Shown in pieces: positions 4,938 to 7,429 of a stretch of DNA of 7,429 nt. Within the stretch, counting starts at the first letter, position 1. Each line of letters opens with the position of its first letter. A program made the translations under genes and the position numbers. The notes below the pieces were generated by a model. That model searched no databases. It was not told the DNA's origin and saw only the letters and a list, made by a program, of their open reading frames with translations. The stretch is from Campylobacteraceae bacterium. Lineage in GTDB: Bacteria > Campylobacterota > Campylobacteria > Campylobacterales > Sulfurovaceae. The stretch lies in assembly GCA_026985655.1 (NCBI GenBank), contig JALSQB010000202.1, positions 1 to 7,429 on the forward strand, in the 5' to 3' direction.

Positions 4938-7429
4938 TTCTTCTCTTTTCTAAAGTAAAAGAGTCCAAAAAGTGTTCCTAAAAGAGCCATCAATAGAAGA
5001 CTCCAAGTAGCATTAAGAGAGACAGTACTCTCTTCATAAGGGTCACAATCACAACTCTCTGTACTAACTCCAGCCACATCAGACACCGTAATGGTTACAT
5101 TTGCTACTCCAGCATCAGCACCATTTGTATTGGTTGCACGGTACTGAATAGGCGTTGGACTTGCATTAAATCCATCTTCAGGTGTAAAGGTAAGCAGACC
5201 ATTTTCATCAACATACCATTCACCCTCACCATCAACAATCATTCTTTTTCTATCGTCACTTACTCTTGCTGTTCCATTAAAATCTTTAGGGATAATCAAC
5301 TTAATTGAACTGCTATCGACATTACCTGTATCATTTTTAATTAAATCTAGTGTTACTACTTCACCTACTGGTACGACTTTCGTATCATCGTGTAGTTTAG
5401 CATCTAAGACATCAGGTAGTTCATTACTATCTTCATCAGGTAGATTAATACCTGAGATTAATGTGCCTACTGTATCTATCTCTCCATCAGCATCACTATC
5501 TGTTCCTCCAATTTCAATAACATCAAGAAGTGCATCTCCATCTGAGTCTAAATCTCTATAGTTATCAATGCCATCATTATCTGTATCTGGTGTAGTTGCA
5601 GGAGTTCCTCCGTTATCAGCATCTACAACATCAGCAATACCATCACCGTCACTGTCTGTTTGATTATCAAGAATACCATCTGTATTGTCATCTAGTGAGG
5701 CATCTGTTCCACCTTCAACCAAGTCTGAAAGACCGTCATTGTCTGAATCTACATCTTGGAAATCAGGTTTACCATCATTATCAGTATCTACTGGTGTTAC
5801 TCCATTAGGCACAACATCCATCACGCCATCATGATTTTCATCAATGGTACTATCAATTACACCATTACCATCAGTATCATTCACCAATGCATCAGGATTA
5901 CTCTCTTCAAGGTCTAAAATTCCATCACCATCAGAATCTAAGTCTAATCTATCTGGGATTCCATCGCTATCTGTATCGAGATTAACAGCCGTAGCTTCTT
6001 CAACAGTATCTAAAATTCCATCGTTATCATCATCTAAATCTTCTGCATCAAAGATGCCATCACCATCACTGTCTGTATCGGTAAAGTTCATCGTTACCGT
6101 TGCAGGTTCAGATTTAAACCCTGCATCATCAGCTACACTATACGTAAAGCTTACACTTACTTCACCATCTTTAGGGTCAAGCGTTAGAAGTGTATTGTTA
6201 AAGTTTTCAATAACCTCACCCTCTTTAAGCTCTTTACCATCATAATAGAGAACTCCTTGTTTTGGTAATGTCTCAATAGTAACCGTTGTTGGTTTTGTTG
6301 TTTCATCTTCATTATTGGCAATATCAAGTGCTGGAATAGCCACTTGCTTTATACCATTTGGATTTACTTGCGTTACAGATACATCAGAGGTAACTGGCTG
6401 ACCATTAACTCCAAAGTTCTGTTTTACTTTGTCGCTTACCCCTACGGCTACTCTAATTTTAGCTGGGTGCGTATATTCCCAATTAGAAGGAAGTTTTTTC
6501 TCTACTGATGCTCTTGTATCACTCAATACAATGGTGTAATCACTGTTTGGTACAATTCCAACCTCATCGTTAAATAGGTAATTTCCATATCCATCTACTG
6601 GTACAGAAGCAACAACTGTTCCATTTGCATCTATTAAAGTTGCAAATAGATTTAATCCATATCTTGAGGTTAATTTATCGCCATTTATCACAAAGTCACC
6701 ATTACCATCAACAAATACTTCACCAGAAATAATCAATCCATCAAATGGCATTACTACCTTTGCTTCTTTAGATTCATACCCTGTTACATCAACTGATACA
6801 TAGTTAAATGTTGTCACAATATCTCCATTATCTGGGTCAATTGTAAATTTATCAGTTTGTACATTTTCAATTGTTTGGTTCGCTTCTACGGCTGTTCCAT
6901 TGTAATAGAGTGTTCCATTAGTAGGAAGTTTAGTAATTCTCACAGTTGAAGGAACACCATCTTCTCTATCGGCAATCTCTAAAGCTGGTACAGCTACTTG
7001 TGTTGTACCACTTGGGTTAATCTGAATAATCTCACGCTTATCATTCGCTGTTGGTCGTGCATTGACAGCAAAGTTCACTTCATTCACATCTACTTCTGCT
7101 ACGCTTACCTCTATTTGACCATCGGCATTGTCATCAAGCCCTGTATCGGTTCCAATATGTTCTCCATCAGCGTGGTTCCAATCTACTGGAAGTTCTGATG
7201 TTGTGGCATTTGCTTGTCTGCTTAAAATTACTCTATAAGCACTGTTTGGAACAATACCATCTGTACCATCAAATCCATAAGAGCCATCAGCTTCTATTGG
7301 CATCGTTGCCATCACTGTTCCATTGGCTTCTAAAAGTGTCACATAGAGTTTTGTACCATTAATCTCTGCTATTTTAGTGCCATCTACTGTGCCATTATGG
7401 TCTCCATCGTGAAAGATATTTCCATTAAT
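4934..7429 (-). CDS. Large modular cell-surface protein, 5' end outside window
   Basis: The frame is open from the right edge (7429) to TAA at 4936-4934, giving 831 visible residues. A GTG at 7342 is internal (the upstream frame reads GTKLYV and matches the repeat), so the true start lies outside. The order below uses residues counted from 7342. Two copies of a roughly 220-residue module come first: a Gly/Asp-rich SdrD-B-like or carboxypeptidase-regulatory-like beta domain (INGNIFHDGD, then ISGEVFVDGNGD at 205-216), then a cadherin/Ig-like beta domain. A calcium-binding DxDxDGxxD ladder follows at about 422-645. A CshA-type fibril domain (about 652-754) contains IKNDTG, GEGEW and FTPEDGF. Then come CDCDPY (764-769), one transmembrane helix (780-797) and RKEK. 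The composition is strongly acidic. The protein is probably exported and held at the surface, acting in adhesion or as a stalk. The partner and export route are not visible. It is convergent with miaA. Confidence 0.93.
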   Translation of the reverse strand: MNGNIFHDGDHNGTVDGTKIAEINGTKLYVTLLEANGTVMATMPIEADGSYGFDGTDGIVPNSAYRVILSRQANATTSELPVDWNHADGEHIGTDTGLDDNADGQIEVSVAEVDVNEVNFAVNARPTANDKREIIQINPSGTTQVAVPALEIADREDGVPSTVRITKLPTNGTLYYNGTAVEANQTIENVQTDKFTIDPDNGDIVTTFNYVSVDVTGYESKEAKVVMPFDGLIISGEVFVDGNGDFVINGDKLTSRYGLNLFATLIDANGTVVASVPVDGYGNYLFNDEVGIVPNSDYTIVLSDTRASVEKKLPSNWEYTHPAKIRVAVGVSDKVKQNFGVNGQPVTSDVSVTQVNPNGIKQVAIPALDIANNEDETTKPTTVTIETLPKQGVLYYDGKELKEGEVIENFNNTLLTLDPKDGEVSVSFTYSVADDAGFKSEPATVTMNFTDTDSDGDGIFDAEDLDDDNDGILDTVEEATAVNLDTDSDGIPDRLDLDSDGDGILDLEESNPDALVNDTDGNGVIDSTIDENHDGVMDVVPNGVTPVDTDNDGKPDFQDVDSDNDGLSDLVEGGTDASLDDNTDGILDNQTDSDGDGIADVVDADNGGTPATTPDTDNDGIDNYRDLDSDGDALLDVIEIGGTDSDADGEIDTVGTLISGINLPDEDSNELPDVLDAKLHDDTKVVPVGEVVTLDLIKNDTGNVDSSSIKLIIPKDFNGTARVSDDRKRMIVDGEGEWYVDENGLLTFTPEDGFNASPTPIQYRATNTNGADAGVANVTITVSDVAGVSTESCDCDPYEESTVSLNATWSLLLMALLGTLFGLFYFRKEKN
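4937..5056 (-). other. C-terminal sorting-signal-like tail (CDC motif, helix, basic end)
   Basis: The last 40 residues of the surface protein are arranged as SCDCDPYEES, a Ser/Asn/Thr spacer, one hydrophobic helix (WSLLLMALLGTLFGLFYF) and a terminal RKEKN. This three-part layout of conserved motif, helix and basic residues is shared by LPXTG, PEP-CTERM, GlyGly-CTERM and Myxo-CTERM signals, but the motif itself matches none of them. The adjacent cysteines could be a site for lipidation, disulfide formation or proteolytic transfer. The structural description is direct; the sorting role is inferred. Confidence 0.6.
5393..6079 (-). repeat. Thrombospondin type 3-like calcium-binding ladder
   Basis: About 13 copies of an Asp-rich loop of the form DxDxDGxxD, such as DTDSDGDGIFD, DDDNDGILD, DTDSDGIPD, DSDGDGILD, DTDNDGKPD and DSDNDGLSD, spaced 10 to 25 residues apart. 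In known TSP3 and OmpA-linker proteins such loops each bind calcium and form a stiff, extended stalk. One late unit, DSDGDALLD (599-607), lacks the usual Gly, and a last unit, DEDSNELPD (636-644), is degenerate. The DNA shows the corresponding imperfect tandem repetition of Asp codons. Confidence 0.92.
6083..6733 (-). repeat. Second copy of the ~220-residue surface module
   Basis: It runs from ISGEVFVDGNGD to ATVTMNF. It shares ordered landmarks with the neighbouring copy: ANGTVVASVPVDG..GNY, GIVPNSDYTIVLS, QVNPNGIKQVAIPALDIAN, TVTIETLPKQGVLYYDG and LDPKDGEVSVSFTYS. It lacks an Asp-rich insert that the first copy carries (GLDDNADGQIEV). The protein-level copies are clearly related but well diverged, so the duplication is old or selected for diversity. 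Confidence 0.85.
6743..7429 (-). repeat. First visible copy of the ~220-residue surface module
   Basis: It begins INGNIFHDGDHNG at the window edge and ends KVVMPF. Landmarks matching the second copy are ANGTVMATMPIEADGSY, GIVPNSAYRVILS, QINPSGTTQVAVPALEIAD, TVRITKLPTNGTLYYNG and IDPDNGDIVTTFNY. Starting mid-protein at the edge, it suggests that further copies lie to the right. Confidence 0.85.

Noticed and set aside
4943..4963. Seven-base stem (CTCTTTT / AAAAGAG) just past the miaA stop as a terminator
   Set aside because: Only three G/C pairs and no T run after it on either strand, and it lies in the coding tail of the surface protein.
5393..6079. Tandem DNA repeats considered as a CRISPR-like array or satellite
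   Set aside because: The repetition follows the protein reading frame, is imperfect, and is fully explained by the DxDxDG coding pattern.
5596..6245. Plus-strand open frames of 70 and 133 codons opposite the calcium ladder
   Set aside because: They are antisense images of the repetitive Asp codons (Ser/Pro- or His/Leu-rich), with no ribosome site and no recognisable fold.
7340..7342. GTG at 7342 as the start of the surface protein
   Set aside because: The frame is open for 29 more codons to the window edge, and those residues match the start of the second module, so the GTG is an internal Val codon.

Overview
The window looks like chromosomal core sequence from an AT-rich member of Campylobacterota (former Epsilonproteobacteria). 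The evidence is the protein sequences themselves: an MqnP-type prenyltransferase, a short bifunctional FolC, a divergent LptE-like lipoprotein and a bactofilin. The set lptE-folC-bactofilin also recalls the Helicobacter lptE/folC/csd/ccmA neighbourhood. Base composition fits a free-living, sulfur-oxidiser-like relative (Sulfurimonas/Sulfurovum type) better than a very AT-rich Arcobacter, but I cannot name the genus from this alone.

Layout. From 1 to 3986 everything lies on the minus strand. Read in the direction of transcription from the right, the order is pssA (phosphatidylserine synthase), mqnP (menaquinone prenyltransferase), a small membrane-anchored protein of unknown function, tRNA-Arg(GCG) with its own good promoter, lptE, folC, and a bactofilin cut by the left edge. 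pssA, mqnP and the small gene are packed stop-to-start. lptE and folC overlap by 11 bases. The tRNA lies 30 bases upstream of lptE with no visible terminator or promoter between them, so lptE-folC is probably co-transcribed with the tRNA. miaA (tRNA dimethylallyltransferase) runs divergently from pssA on the plus strand, and the two share a 39-base control region. miaA then collides end-to-end (4-base stop-codon overlap) with a very long minus-strand gene that leaves the window on the right.

The right-hand third (4934-7429) is one partial gene for a modular, probably exported, cell-surface protein. Two copies of a roughly 220-residue module are followed by a calcium-binding aspartate ladder of thrombospondin type 3 style, a CshA-type fibril domain, and a short C-terminal tail with a Cys-Asp-Cys motif, one transmembrane helix and a basic end. 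That tail resembles the layout of known C-terminal sorting signals but matches none that I can name. It is the best candidate here for something under-described.

Functionally the minus-strand genes are mostly envelope and cofactor housekeeping: phospholipid synthesis, respiratory quinone, LPS export, folate and cell shape. I see no mobile element, CRISPR array, phage gene or defence system. No gene-free stretch exceeds about 50 bases once the tRNA is counted.
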